From Nymphaea colorata (lineage: Eukaryota > Streptophyta > Magnoliopsida > Nymphaeales > Nymphaeaceae), in assembly GCF_008831285.2 (NCBI RefSeq), contig NC_045139.1, positions 29,181,206 through 29,245,205 of the forward strand: a stretch of DNA of 64,000 nucleotides, in the 5' to 3' direction. The notes under the pieces are model-generated. The model saw only the letters and a list, made by a program, of their open reading frames with translations. It did no database searches and was not told the DNA's origin. Positions within the stretch are counted from its first letter, which is position 1. Every line of letters starts with the position of its first letter. The translations under genes were made by a program, and so were the position numbers. Below, one piece after another: positions 46,701 through 59,754 of this stretch.

Positions 46701-47136
46701 TTCCCTTGCAAAATTGAAAAAAAATCTCGCCCTATTGTTAAAACTCTTCCAACCGATCTCTGTCGATCCAGCTACAGTCGGTTTGAATCATCTCCAACCA
46801 GGACGGGCTTCCTGTGAATTCGGCAACGTCAACAATAGCCCCACCTTGACAAAAACAACGTCGCTGTCTGAGAGTTTGATCGCTCCTTCCTTCTTATGGA
46901 TTCCATGGTCTTCTCCTTCTCCCGTGGACAACTTCGCCCTGGCAGAGTCCCCGTTTCCTCGCTTCTGCGTTACTCGCGACCTTTTTTCCTCCAAATTCGT
47001 CGAAACCGTCAATCTCGTGCTCATTCTACTGCAAGATAAAGACTCCCCACCAAGCCTTTCCCCATATTCGTGAGACAAAGCTTGGTTTTTTGCGAGAAGG
47101 ATCAAGGTTCATTTGCAGTCTTCTTGGCCGCCGGGG
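46701..47136 (+). other. 5' flank / leader of the SBH gene
   Basis: Pyrimidine-rich stretch at 46880-47060 typical of a leader. An open frame at 46714-47073 has no domain and is probably untranslated. Confidence 0.45.
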
Positions 47137-49596
47137 ATGGTTGGATTTGTCTCCGACGAATTGTTGGGTACCTTTGTGCCCATCCTGGTCTATTGGGTAT
47201 ACTCTGGGATTTACGTCTTGTTGGATAGGTTCGAGGATTATAGGTTGCACACGAGAGCTGAAGAGGATACTAAGAATCTTGTTTCCAAGCGGACGGTCGT
47301 GAGAGGCGTTCTACTCCAACAAGCAATTCAAGCCGTCGTCGCCACCGCCTTGTTTGCGGTATGTTTTTTTCAATCTTTCCGGTTGCTTCTGAGAACAAGT
47401 GAAGTTTATTTCTTTCTTTTTCAGGTTGCATGGTTAGGATGTAAGTCTTTGTTTGGCTTGCAGCACTTACCAAACGAATGGAATCAGTTTTGGGGGGTTT
47501 AATTGTTTTTGGGTTTATGGATTTACTTTGTTGGAATGTTGTGTTCTTTATGTTTATCTTGGTCTTCTTGTCCTGTGGCTGTTTTTATGGACTTGGGGAG
47601 GTTGAATTCAGTCAATCCCACGATTGGCTTATGTGCTTTTTAGTAGTCTGCTTTCCAGATTGTGTGTACTAGTGGTGAGAAGACTTCATTTTTCTGAATC
47701 TCTTTCTAGCATCTGTATTTAGGATATTTTGAAAGAGAGAATTTTTCAAGGGCCTTGTTTTTTGTGTTGGATTTTGTGTTCTGGATTCTTTGAAGGGCAG
47801 CTTACAGTTCATGGATGCCATGGTAACTGGTTGTACTCGTTGTAGATAAGTCCAATCCCTTATTTTAGTTTACGTCTTTGAATCAAACCTGCTGTATACT
47901 GTAGAAGTTTTGATTCAGGGGGATGGTACGGAGGCTTCAGGTTGAATTCTTCCGGTTAGGCCACAACGCGGTACGTGTGCTTTGGCTGTCGTAAAAGCAT
48001 CCTAAGTGCAGATTTCACGGGCACCACCGTCTGTACAAAGTGTATATGTGGTCCATTCGTGCTAGAAATTTTGAAACAAAAGATGGACTTCTTTCGATTG
48101 AGGACAATTTCCATCTCATTTCTGTCATATGTCTCTAGCTTTTGACCCTCTACCAACGGTTTGTCTTTAAATTCTTGTTGCAATTTACGTAGGAAATTTT
48201 GTTGTTCACATTCTTGATGCTCTCTCTCTCTAGGAATTAGGAAGCTGCTGTGTCAAGAAATAATCTAGGCACAATATTAAGGTTGGTGAATGAACTGGGC
48301 ATGCTACTTGGATCTGTTCTCTTTGGCACATTAGCCTGAATACATGGTTTCTTTGTCGATTTGTAACATTTTAATGAGCTAAGCCAGAAGAAAGGTATTT
48401 CAGCTCATTGGCAGATCCCATCCATCCTATGGCCTCCATTTTAGCATCCAAAAGCACTACAGACTAGGACACAAAGTCATAATTAGATGCAGACATATAT
48501 GGACATCATTTCACTAAAAAACTGGTTGATACGATACTGTTCCCATTTATAGAATGATACAGACGTTCTAGCGACAGATAGATAAAATAGTCACCTGTGC
48601 ATCCCAATTTGTTGGTTTCCAGAAGTGCTGAGAGGTTCGTGAATAAACACATGATTGCTTAAACTAAAATTTGAACACAGCATCCGGTTTAGAATAAAGA
48701 TGGCTAGACAAAAACAACATGTATTATGAATCTCAGATTAGACCTCAAATAAATGTGTTCACATTTACAAAGGCAGCAAACCTTGCAATGTTATGAAATA
48801 TGAACTTATAGATTCTTATATATTTGAAAAGAACCAGACAAATCTAAGTAGAATGGGAGGATTTTCTAACAAAGATGTCGTTTCTAACAATGATTCTAGA
48901 TGTACATGGAAGCCAAATAATTTAGCGTGTGTTGTCCTTCAATTTTTGAAAAGCAAATATATTTGCACATTCACAATAACAACAAGTCTATGTTATTAAC
49001 CTAATAGTTTCGTATATATTTTAAGCAAACATACAAGCTACGGAAATACAGGAAGATTTTTAACAAGGATGTCATTTTGAACAATGATAGCAAACCAACA
49101 ATTTATTATATTTTTTCCTTAAAGTTCTAGAAGACCTAGTCAAACACACACACACATACTCATGTATCATCATCGTTTACTCACAACTTGCATTCTATGT
49201 CACCTTCTTTCTACTCAAGAGTTGCCCTGTGCTTTCGATCTTACATATGTTCAGGCTCCCTATTACTCATCTAGGGCACAGTGACAACAACTGACCACTA
49301 GTCAAGATTGGGCACTGCCTTTGAATTTTCACATGCATGCATGCACGCACATCTATGGATACTATAAATACTTATTCTTGTTGTGAGGAATCAAAGACCT
49401 TTCATCTTTTCCTTGCTAAGAAATTGGGAAGATTTTAATTGTGGTGTTTTGACCAGTCAATTTAGCACTTTATCATGAATGTATAAGCAGCTCAAGTTGC
49501 AGTAAGATATACTGTAGGATAACCTTAGATTCTCAAGAAATTGGATTTGACCAAGTTTTTTTTTAGGACAAACTTTTGAAGCTGGTGTTGTCAGCT

Positions 49597-49689
<93 letters not shown>

Positions 49690-50767
49690 GTGTGTGCGCG
49701 CGCTGGATGTTGACTGGGAATTCAATAAGTTTCTCTTTAAGTTTACAAATTTAGGATTTCTTTCAACATGAATATAAATTAGCATTCTTTTAGCTATTGG
49801 AAATCTCTTTGTAGGTCAATTACCAGATAGACGAAGTTTTTACCTTATTGGATACAAGCATCCTGCATGTGTTTAACTGAAGTAGTGTTTTATGGTCTTT
49901 TTTTAAGGTCGAATAGCTATGCTTTGCTTTTCAGTAACTAGTTGTCATACTTTGCTTTTTAAGGTCGAATAGCTATGCTTGACTAGGGTTTCTAGAGAGA
50001 AGAAACTAAGCTGAGGGCATGGCTTTTGTTGATGTTGAAGCTTCCTTATAAAAGCTTCAAAACACATGGAACTTAATCTACTTGATATTGCAATTCTAGT
50101 AAGTACTGGTAGACTTGAACTGTCATGCATTTTCCTATCCAGCTTCAATGAAACTTTTTCATGTGCTCTCGGTCGTGGCTTTATGTCTTTCAATTTCAGT
50201 TTCATGATAAATCTTTTCAATGTGCAGGTCAGTGGGAACAGTGGAAATGCTTCCTCTGCTCAACTCTCAACCTTTACACACGTGAAGCGGTTCATTATTG
50301 CAATGTTTGTGATGGACACATGGCAGTATTTAATGCATAGATACATGCATCACAACAAGTTCCTGTACAAGCATATTCACTCCTATCATCATAGGCTTGT
50401 GGTCCCTTATGCCTTTGGCGCCCTATATAATCATCCAGTGGAGGGTCTGCTTATGGATACTGTTGGTGGTGCTTTATCATTCCTCATCTCAGGGATGTCA
50501 CCTCGTGCTTCCATTTTATTTTTCTCTTTTGCTACCATCAAAACAGTTGATGATCATTGTGGACTATGGTTGCCCGGAAACTTGTTCCACATTTTTTTCC
50601 AAAATAATACTGCATATCATGATATTCACCATCAACTTTATGGAAACAAATACAATTTCTCACAGCCATTCTTTGTTGTGTGGGATAAGGTCCTTGGGAC
50701 ATACATGCCTTACACTCTTAAGCAAAGAAAAGATGGTGGTTTAGAAGCTTATCGAACCAAAGACTGA
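47137..50767 (+). CDS. SBH1: Sphinganine C4-hydroxylase (sphingoid base hydroxylase), SBH1/2-like
   Basis: Exon 1 47137-47358 (74 codons), GTATGT...GTGCAG intron, exon 2 50228-50767, phases matching, total 253 residues against about 258 for Arabidopsis SBH1. The enzyme is an ER di-iron protein that adds the C4 hydroxyl to dihydrosphingosine to make phytosphingosine. All three His boxes of the fatty-acid-hydroxylase superfamily are present: H-R-Y-M-H (111-115), H-S-Y-H-H (125-129) and H-D-I-H-H (205-209). Hydrophobic stretches near residues 11-30 and 60-75 and after the second box suit membrane insertion. The single intron is 2869 bp and carries a long (CT)n tract. ATG 47137 begins the family-typical start (M-V-G-F-x-S-D-E-L-L-G). 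Nothing looks broken. Confidence 0.93.
49602..49689. repeat. (CT)n microsatellite in the SBH intron
   Basis: CT run of 88 bp with two CC interruptions (near 49633 and 49666), ending in GTGTGCGCGCG. Confidence 0.97.
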
Positions 50768-52379
50768 GGCAGATGGTAATATTCTGTTCATGTAGAGTTG
50801 CACTTATAGGACATGCATATAAATATATTGGTGAACAGCGTTATTGTAATCTACTTTTTCTTCTTTCTTTTAAACAGAGAATTATCAGCTCTTATGTGTA
50901 CCTGAATGGTCTTTAGTATTTAATGACATTATTGCATATAAATCCCTCCACAGCTGTCTGATGGTTCTTCTGAGAAGAGTATTGAACTACAGGAAATAAA
51001 TGAAATATTCTGATGTTCAGTAACTTGAACATGATTTTTGTGCGCGATAGACCATAACTTGGTGTGCCCTTCAGTGATGTGATTTAGTGCAAGCTCGATG
51101 ACATTTATTGATTGCCCTCCCGATGTGTCTTGATGTACATTCAACCATGTGAACCGTTGCTGTATTCCTGAAAGTTGTTAAATCTGAAATAAGGTTTGGA
51201 CACTTAGATACAAAGCTTCATTTTTTCATATGTAATCTGCGACCTGAACCCTTTCTAAAAAAAAATCCTTATATTTAACATCATGGTCCAACTTTTGCCT
51301 GCAAGTTCTCTGCTTATTTGGTGTGAGCAACTTGTGGATGTCAACGAACTGGAATGTAACCAAGTCAAAATCTGCAGATGAATGGGCCGATCAGGCTCAA
51401 GATTTTGTTTCCTGGTGGGCAGGAGGTATTTGGGTTTCCTGCACCCTTGACCTTGTAACGTAGGTGGAATTCCCCTACTGTTACTAGGAAAGACACGTAA
51501 TATCTTAGCTTACTGGTAGTCTTTTTCCATTTCTACGTTTGGTGCAGCATAATATTAATGAAATGTCCGTATTGCCATGAAATTGCTTCAAGAAAACATG
51601 CCTTGGAAATTTCCTGTGGTTCGTCCAAGTCGACTGATGATACTCGTGCTGCCGTGCACTTGCATATTTCGTATTACATGAAATGCCTTTGAGCATTTTC
51701 ACAGCTAAAGAATGTCCGAACCAGTTTCCAGACTGCTACAAAAAACTACAATATTGGTATTTTTGATGCCACGGGGTCAAACTTTTTGTAAATGTCTCGT
51801 TTAATTGCTTTAAGTATGTCTATGCATGTGTAAGCATCCGTGCAATTATCGATGGGTGTTACTGTGTTGGTCTCTCAGATCTACATGGAGTCTAACAATG
51901 CATCCGGAACCACAACAGCCAAGTCAACATATCTCGTGAAAGGCTCCGGTCGGGGTTTTAGAGTATGAACCAGAAGCCAAAAGGATAGGTCATTATCAAT
52001 TTAGGGATGTCAATATATCCAATCTGCATCAGATATTGAACTGAACCATTCCAAAAAAATTGGATATGAAAAAAAAAATTACTTTCTGATTAAAACATGA
52101 GGTGAAATTCGGATTTAAAAAATGACATCCGATCATATTCAGATTCAGATATACATAGTTATTTGATCGGATTCAAATTCATACACATACATTTTTTGAA
52201 AATCGATTAGACTCGCATTCAAAATTCAGGTTCAGATTTGGAAGCAAATGTAAAAAACGATTTGTGTTCGGATATAAATGTAAAAATCAGTGTGTGTTTC
52301 TAACATGTAAAGTGGAAACATGATTGGTTACGCATATAAAAATATTTCTGCTGGAAAATGCAGCCAGGTCTTTTGAGTA
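50768..52379. other. SBH 3' flank and intergenic
   Basis: No gene seen. About 52010-52290 is a repeat with many GGATTCAAATTC / GATTCAGAT words, resembling non-autonomous transposon sequence, with no defined ends. Confidence 0.5.
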
Positions 52380-55300
52380 GCTTTAGACAGGATAAGTTGG
52401 CGCGGTAAGCTATCATGCGAGCGACTCAAAGAAATCAGCGACCCCACCAATACTTACACCTACTCCAACCGTAGAGACAATACCAATCTAGTCCAATGTA
52501 AACTTGACTGGTGCCTTGTCAGTCCTAGCTGGGAGGACATGTTTTCCTACAGTTGGACGTTAACTACAAAGTGCCGGCCCACGTCTGACCATAAAGCTTT
52601 GATCATGTCTATCACAAATCAGACCTCTAAGCCATTTTCATTTTGTTAGGCCTTGGCTTATGGTTCATGAGGCCAGAAACATAATCCAGCAAGCATGGCA
52701 ACAACCCAGTAGTAATTGTCCCATGCAGAACTTTACAATGAAGCTTAAAACAGTCAGCCAGCGACTAAAAGTCTGGAACAGACTCCAATTTGGAAACATC
52801 GGCCTCAGAATTCAATCCCTCTATGGTGAGTTGGACAGGTTATCCAAAAGTATTGAAGACGGTCACCTAGCAGATATTACAAAAGAAGCAGAAGTGAGAC
52901 ATGATCTTCAACGAGCTCTGGATTGGGAGGAAGTCCTCTGGAGAGACAAAGCCAAGACCCGCTGGCTTCGCAATGGTGACCGTAACACCAAATTTTTCCA
53001 ATCAGTTGCCAAGAATAGAGAACGGAAAAACAAAATTACTAAACTCATGATTGGCGATGAGATGATTGAAGGAGATGACAACATCAACAACGCTGCCACT
53101 CTCTATTTTGAAACATTTATGAGCTCAGATTTTGCTAATGGTGAATTGTTTGAGCATATGATGCAGGGTAATACTGTCTCTTATATGGAAAATCAATTTT
53201 TAGAAGCTCCAGTGACCAAGCAGGAAATTAAAGATGTTGTTTTCAGCCTCGATCGGGGATAATGCAGCAGGTCCAGACAGGTTCCCCAACTATTTCTTTC
53301 AAGACATGTGGGCAGTGGTTGGAGATGATACATGTAAAGCTGTCACCTATTTCTTTAATTCAGGAAGACTGTGTAAGGAGGTAAATCACACCAATATCAT
53401 GCTCATTGCTAAATTTCAGGGAGCAGAAAGAATTGATGACTTTAGGCCAATTGCCTTTTGCAACACGCTATATAAAATCATATCAAAAGTAATGGTTGCT
53501 CGCATGCAAAGTATCTTAGCGCGAATCATTGATCCATCCCAAGGGGCTTTTTTGAAGAATCGAGTGATCCACGACCAGCTTCTTCTTGCACAAGATATCA
53601 TGGACTGGTGTCTGAATGGTAAACAACGAGTTGCTTGCCTCAAATTGGACCTCTCTAAAGCTTATGACCACATCTCCTAGGACTTTCTTGAGAAGAGTAT
53701 GCAATGTCTTGGTTTCAGTCAGGATTGGATCTCCAAGCTAATGACCACTGTGAGAACCACATCATATTCCTTACCGATCAATGGTCATGAAGGGAGACGT
53801 TTTGGTAGTAAAAGAGGAGTCAGATAAGGGGATCCTCTATCCCTCTACCTTTTCATTATGGCAATGGAAATGGTTTCTAGAGGTTGGAAAAGTCAAGTGA
53901 TGCACACAAAGATCGCCCTCCCGAGAGCTCCTAGAGCGATGGAGAAAATCAGCTCCATCATGTTTGCTGACGATGTTCTGATCTTTTGCAAAGCCACCAG
54001 TCACTCTTTACAAAGAATAAAATTTTTCTTTGTGGAGATGGAAAGCACTCCAGGGTTAAAGATCAACCCCCCAAATCTAAAATTATCTTTTGTAATGTTC
54101 ACTAGAGTGATCAACCTAGCTTGGCAGCAATTCTTAACTGAAAAATTACCAATTTACCCCTAAAGTATCTTGGTCTTTCCCTCCTCTCAGGTGCCTAACA
54201 GAGGAAATTTGTAGAGATTTGACTGATAAATTTGACAAAAAACTTTCAAACTGGAAAATGACCTCCCTTTCTTATAGTGGCAGGCTTTGTCTCATCAAGC
54301 ACAACCTTCAATCTCTACAAAAATTGGAAGCTTCAATGGCCAGATTCATATGAGCTGATAATCCAATTGGTACGCACAAATATAGATGGAAGGCATGGAG
54401 CACTCTCTGCAGGCCTAAAGAAGAAGGCAGAGTAGGTCTCAAGAAGTTGGAGGCAATGAATGCTTCTCTTCTCGCGAAAAGGGTCTGCCAGCTTGTCAAT
54501 AGCAACTCCCTTGCATGGAATTGGTGTAAGAATAGATGTTTGGGATCAGTCAAGAGCCTGTGGTTCCTTAAAAGACCATGGACTGGTTTTTACTTTTGGA
54601 AAAGTCTAGGTTGGGCTTGGACAAAGATCGAAGACAAGATTGTTTGGACAATCGAAGATGGTCAATCTGCCCTCTTTTGGTTGGACAAGTGGGGAGATGT
54701 TCTGCTCAAAAACTGTATTCAAGCTAATGACTATATACTGTCAGTAAGAACTTCCACCTCAATGTTGTTATGGCTCGAAACAAATATCTGCAGCAGTCGA
54801 TCAACATTCCTCTTGCCATGACTCAGGTTAGTAAAATCACCTTGACTGACAATAGGGACTCGCTTGGGTGGAAATCTGATCCCAACATGAAGTTGTCATC
54901 AACTATGTTCTATGAAGCTCTCAGACACAAAGCTAATAAGGAGCCCTGGCGTAAATTAATTTGGAATAACACTGCTCCCCCAAGGGCTTGTTGGTTCGTC
55001 TACATGGCATGCGACAATAGGCTACCCACTTTGGACTGTATTCAACGAAGAGGAATCACTCTAGTTAACAGATGTGCCTTATGTCGCAAAGCCCAGGAAT
55101 CCAACTGCCATATCCTCATTCAATGTGACCAGGCCCGTAAAACTTGGCAATGGATAGTTAAGAAGTTTGGAAAGTCTAGAGTGCCCTGAGAGGATATTAA
55201 CCAGGAGCTCCAAATCTGGATGAATAATCGTTTCAAGCACCATTGGATGACCAAATGTTGGTCTGTCACCTTTCATATAGTTTGCTGGCAGCTGGGCGGT

Positions 55301-56070
55301 CAGGAATATGGCCTACCATGAAGGTTGGCTTGCGAATGGGGCTCAATCCCTTTACCACATCATTTGGCAGAAATGCAAAGAGGCCTATAAAGCCTTTCAA
55401 TGGAATGACATGGATACAAATCTGGTTGAACTTTGGGGGAGCCATGGTCTCATTTGTTCAAATGTAGTGGAAGATGTAGGCATCTTAGATAAGTTGTATG
55501 TCATCACTGTCATCATTAAATGCAAAAGAATTGTGGTTGGGTGCCTACAAGACTCAGATGCTAACATTAAAGGCACTTTGTCCCTAGAAGCATGTTATGG
55601 TTAGATGATGCAGAATTTAACATACTCAAGTGGGAGGAAACTGTGCGCTCCACCAACCCGATCCCCCTTGCCATTTATTCCAACAACAAAGGATAGATCA
55701 GACGCCTCAAGTCTATTATTGAAGGTAGAAGGAATTGGCCTGAGAAATGACGTTTTTTATCTAAACACAGTGGCCACTGGAGGCTCACAGATGATACAAT
55801 TCCCTTCAACATCGGCTCTTTGATAAGGGACTGCTCTGACCCTTTTGACAGATACTCTACTAGTTGATCATCTTATATGCTCAATTTTGTTTTTTTGGGT
55901 GAGGCGTTTTAGCCTGGTTTTGTATTACTTGTGAGGGGTTGCTGTGTTAGCAGCTCTGTTTTTTTTTTTTTTTTGACGTCTCTACTTACCGTTTGATGCA
56001 TGGCATTCTTGTCAATCTTGTACATCTTTCTTCATGTACATATAATTCCTTCTCAATAAATGGTGGGGAG
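52380..56070 (+). mobile_element. L1-type LINE, 5'-truncated and decayed
   Basis: Remains of the second ORF of a plant non-LTR retrotransposon: the end of the endonuclease, the linker, reverse transcriptase and a zf-RVT-like zinc knuckle. The 3' part (55860-56070) carries a T-run at about 55962-55977 and TTGTACATC...TTCTCAATAAA, similar to plant L1 3' ends. ORF1 and most of the endonuclease are absent. The ends are approximate; no target duplication was identified. Confidence 0.85.
52410..55189 (+). pseudogene. LINE ORF2 (endonuclease tail, reverse transcriptase, zf-RVT), multiply disrupted
   Basis: Endonuclease end with L-D-W-C-L-V-S and S-D-H-K-A-L near 52500-52605. The linker 52660-53262 has the L1 signature W-L-R-N-G-D-R-N-T-K-F-F. 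Reverse transcriptase resumes after a frameshift at about 53250: G-P-D-R-F-P, L-I-A-K, R-P-I-A-F-C-N, L-D-L-S-K-A-Y-D (about 53640-53667), and the catalytic F-A-D-D (about 53961-53972). A C-terminal zf-RVT region (about 54960-55150) has R-C-A-L-C...C-H-I-L-I-Q-C. Breaks include TAG at 53678-53680, TAA at 53825-53827 in the motif normally reading R-Q-G-D-P, a stop near 54161 and several frame changes. It cannot make a functional protein. Confidence 0.88.
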
Positions 56071-57713
56071 CCTACCTCCCAACATTCTTCATTGGAAGTT
56101 GTCATGCGAGCAATCATGGTTCGATTTAAACGGGCCTCACTCTCTTCCTCTTTCTTTTTATGTGATATATTTCGACTGGTACGTGCGCCTCCCTCGTTCC
56201 ACAATGGCTTGGAGCTAGACTGGCATGTTGAAGGGGTACAGGTCCTGGTTTCCCTTGAAACTCCTTCAAGAATACTTGCTTGCAGTAACTGATCAAGAGT
56301 TATGGCTCATATCACTGGTACAAACACTGCGTAGAATTTTCATTACAATTAATGGCGTTTTTTGGTAGAGTCTCACAAACTAACCATTCTTAATGTCTGT
56401 TCATCAACGCCTAATTTATTTTCCTCTTCTCTGTGTGTTTTGCATTGACATGATCACCAGCCATGCTGAGACCCACCTCATTAACAGATTGGTGGGTTGT
56501 TCTTTGAGCTCGATTATTTGTAAAAGGCAGGAATCAAGTTGAGGTGATTCGAAACCATATCTAGCTTTCACCAACAAAGTGTCTGCCTGCAAAGCCACTA
56601 CCAACGGTGATTGTAGTTTGCTGCAATGCTTGAATTTAAGTTAATCTCTTAGTGGCTGGCTGTTGTGCAAAGACTTGGGACACAGTTCTAGCTGTTTTTC
56701 CGACCAACCCCCATTAATTCCAGGGTTTCTACAGCTAGCTCTACCCATTTATCATTCTACTTTTCCGTTCGTAATTATTTGCCTATTAAATAAGGGACCA
56801 TGACAAGTCCCCTTGTAAATGCTAAAAGCATTGTCCCCATCTTGAAGAATATCTTGAAAGGCCTTTATTTCCTTCGATCAAATGGGCAGATGAAGCTAGA
56901 TCTAGCCAGATCATGGAAGTTGGGTTGATTTTTTTGTAGAATGCTTATAGTTGTGGCCTTCAAATAAATTTCCCTGCTAGTGTCTCTGTTTTTGCCTTTT
57001 TTTTTTTTTTTCAACACTTGGTTAAAATCGAAGCGCTAACCCATTACTAATGTAATAAGCCTGCACTACTGAATGAATGGGTGGACTCTATCTAGAGGAC
57101 ATCTTGATCTTGCTGTTGTAGTAAAAAAGCTAACGATCCGATTCTGCAAACCTTTTTCTTTTCTAGTAATAAGAACCTTGAAGTTCATGACCTTCGCCTG
57201 CTAAACAACTAACAAGTGTTCATCAACTTGCGTCATGATTGTGGACGCAACACTTTTAGTTCATGAACTTGGTTGTTCACGTTAAGAATCAAAACGTGAA
57301 AGAAGAAAGGGTTTGGTCAGAATTACTGCCTAGAGAACCCTTTTATCTGACTGAACATAGAGTAAGAAACATGTCTATTCAGAGAAGAATCATATTATGT
57401 TTATTTAATTGAGCTTCTCCACAATTTCCACCACTGGTTTATATTCAGTTTAACTAATATTTCAGCAGATCCTGTGTGGTACTGAGATAAATCTGATCTT
57501 CCCTGTATGCGTGTGTACAGACTACTTGAAAGCCCTTGTGGCAAACCTCCTTTCACCATATGTCATCTTACAACAAAATGTGGAGCCACTCGCAGTTACA
57601 TTTCTTCATATCTTCATCTGATCAGTGTTCAAAATTTGGGCCAACTAGCCAATGGGCAAGATCCATCACATCATATCAGCCATCGTCTGTGTTGAATTTG
57701 ATCTGACCTTGCC
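56071..57713. other. Intergenic, no gene seen
   Basis: Mixed composition with T-runs (56998-57012). Short open frames only, none with a recognised motif. Confidence 0.5.
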
Positions 57714-57842
57714 TCATATCCTGAACCACTGAAGTGGATGAAGCTCAAACAGCTCCTGCATCTTGCCAGGCAACTCACTTGCATCTTGTGGCGGATGATA
57801 CCCTGAGATATACAGTTGCCCCCACAATGGATCAACTGGCTC
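57714..57842 (-). other. Possible terminal exon fragment, unidentified
   Basis: Minus-strand open stretch of 42 codons ending in TGA at 57714-57716. The product has ordinary composition: D-P-L-W-G-Q-L-Y-I-S-G-Y-H-P-P-Q-D-A-S-E-L-P-G-K and ends H-P-L-Q-W-F-R-I. AG dinucleotides upstream could be acceptors. No partner exon could be assigned in 57850-58300, so it may be a relic. Confidence 0.3.
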
Positions 57843-59754
57843 TCAACTTCGAAGTCAGCAATCGCGGCTTGCTCTTATGATCGTTGGTCCACGTAAACGT
57901 GTGTGAACGCAGATGGCTCGATCGTCGGAAACGATGGCCCAAATTCAATCACTCTAGTAATCACTTTCAGTCATGAGCGACATTCTTGCAGATTCTGTGA
58001 TCATATCTTCCTTTCCTATTGAATGGCATTGATGATTAGCTACAGGGGCATGGCCCCATATACTGCAGCTGCAGGACACCCGTTTCATTTCAGCCATTGG
58101 GGTTCCTTTCAAGAAAGGGAGACTAAGGCTCAAGTTGATAAGCAAGAATTTAAAGCCGAGTTGCCAATACAGTTGTGATGTCACTACGAGGTAGCAAGAT
58201 GTTGGCATCCATTACAGAGGAGGAATATGATCATTCCTTCCTATGCATAAATGATTTATTCATTTATTCCTTCGCTTGCTTGATTTTGTGTGGTGCATGT
58301 GTTTTATAATGATGGGAGTCAAGCTGAAAATAAATCAAAATGAATGTGGGGGAGCTTGGCCTGCTCATATGATGGGGACATTCAAATGCTCAAGAGATTA
58401 CAGCTCTCTCTCTCTCTCGCTCTCGTTCGCGCTCACACGCACACACACATGTGGCATGCTAGCAGCGCAGGTGGGTGTGTGCACGCACACACCGACAGAC
58501 AGACACAGAGTTTCTGCTACAACAAGCATTAGAACTCTGTAGCCATTCATTCCTGCAGAAGAATTTATCCATTTAATGTAAATTATGATTATGGGTCCAC
58601 AAAGTACGCATCTGTTTTAGATTAAGATGGATGATAAAACCGAGGCCAGCACTGGCAGCTTCAAACATGGCGTCCTGGTTTGGTCATCTAATTTTAAAGA
58701 TGTTCATTGCCCACTTAAAGGTGTTAAGAGTTGGGGCTGAAACCTTGTAACTTGAGCTCTTCCATGGCGTTGTCCTTACAAGATTGTGGGCGGCGCTCAA
58801 CTCACTGAGCTGAGTTGACCTCTTACAGACACAACTGTTTGGTGGTCCGGTCCTTGTCGTGGTTGAGACCCTAAACTAAATTATCTATAGTACTTAAAAC
58901 ACACCTAATGTTACGAAAGGAGCAACTTGTGGATCCACTTGTGCTTCGTCAGTAAAAAGGTTCAGCCCAACGTGTATGATTAACTGACATAACTAAGTTT
59001 TTGTTGCTGAGAGGCGTAAGATAGTTCATCTGGCTGGGAAAGCATGATATCAAGTTGAAGGTACAATATCCGGCCCCGACCAAGCACCGACGTAGCCCTC
59101 AACCTTCCGGCGACGAAAAAGATGGGAGTGTGGTCTCAAGATGAAGGTAACCAAGCACCGATGTAGCCCTCAATCTTCCGGTGACAAAAAGGGAAGGCTT
59201 GAACTCTTTTCCGGCGGTGGATAGTAGCACTCTTTCACCCAAAAAGGACTTCATACATATTCGCTCAGTCATTGGGGAGTGGATGAAGTTGTTAAAGATG
59301 TTTAAAATGTAGCAATACCTTGCTGCACAGGCTTCCACGAAGCTAAAAGCATCTAAAAAAGAAAAAATAATGTGGGCTGCTAAAACCAAGTTCGTTGTTA
59401 ACCCTTTCATATTCTTATTACAACGTCAACCGAAAAATAATGATAACTTACATTTATTTACTTGTAATCATAGATATATTTCACACAAGCAAACTTTTCC
59501 CTAATTTTTCTGCAAATTATAAAGCTATCACAAGGATTCCCGGAATGAAATTTGCTCGTAAGATTCTGAATAACATCAGCTGATCAGCAGAATAATTGCT
59601 TGACAACAATCGCGTTTATGACACAAAAAAGTGATACAATTAATGAAACAGAACACCAGTTCTTACACGAATACACAAACTGAATCGTGAAATCCACCAC
59701 AAACTTGTAAAATCTTGAAATTGAGACAACTATCATATGTTCACAACAGGGGAA
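57843..59754. other. Intergenic
   Basis: No supported gene. (CT)n and CACA/GTGTG simple repeats at 58401-58500. A 42-bp segment occurs twice, at 59079-59120 and 59150-59191 (ACCAAGCACCGA...), 71 bp apart with a few transitions between copies. Confidence 0.5.

Noticed and set aside
46714-47073. 119-codon open frame upstream of the SBH gene
   Set aside because: No domain, ends before the SBH start, lies in a pyrimidine-rich leader; likely chance.
47956-48183. 75-codon minus-strand frame in the SBH intron
   Set aside because: No recognised motif, no splice context, no neighbouring exon.
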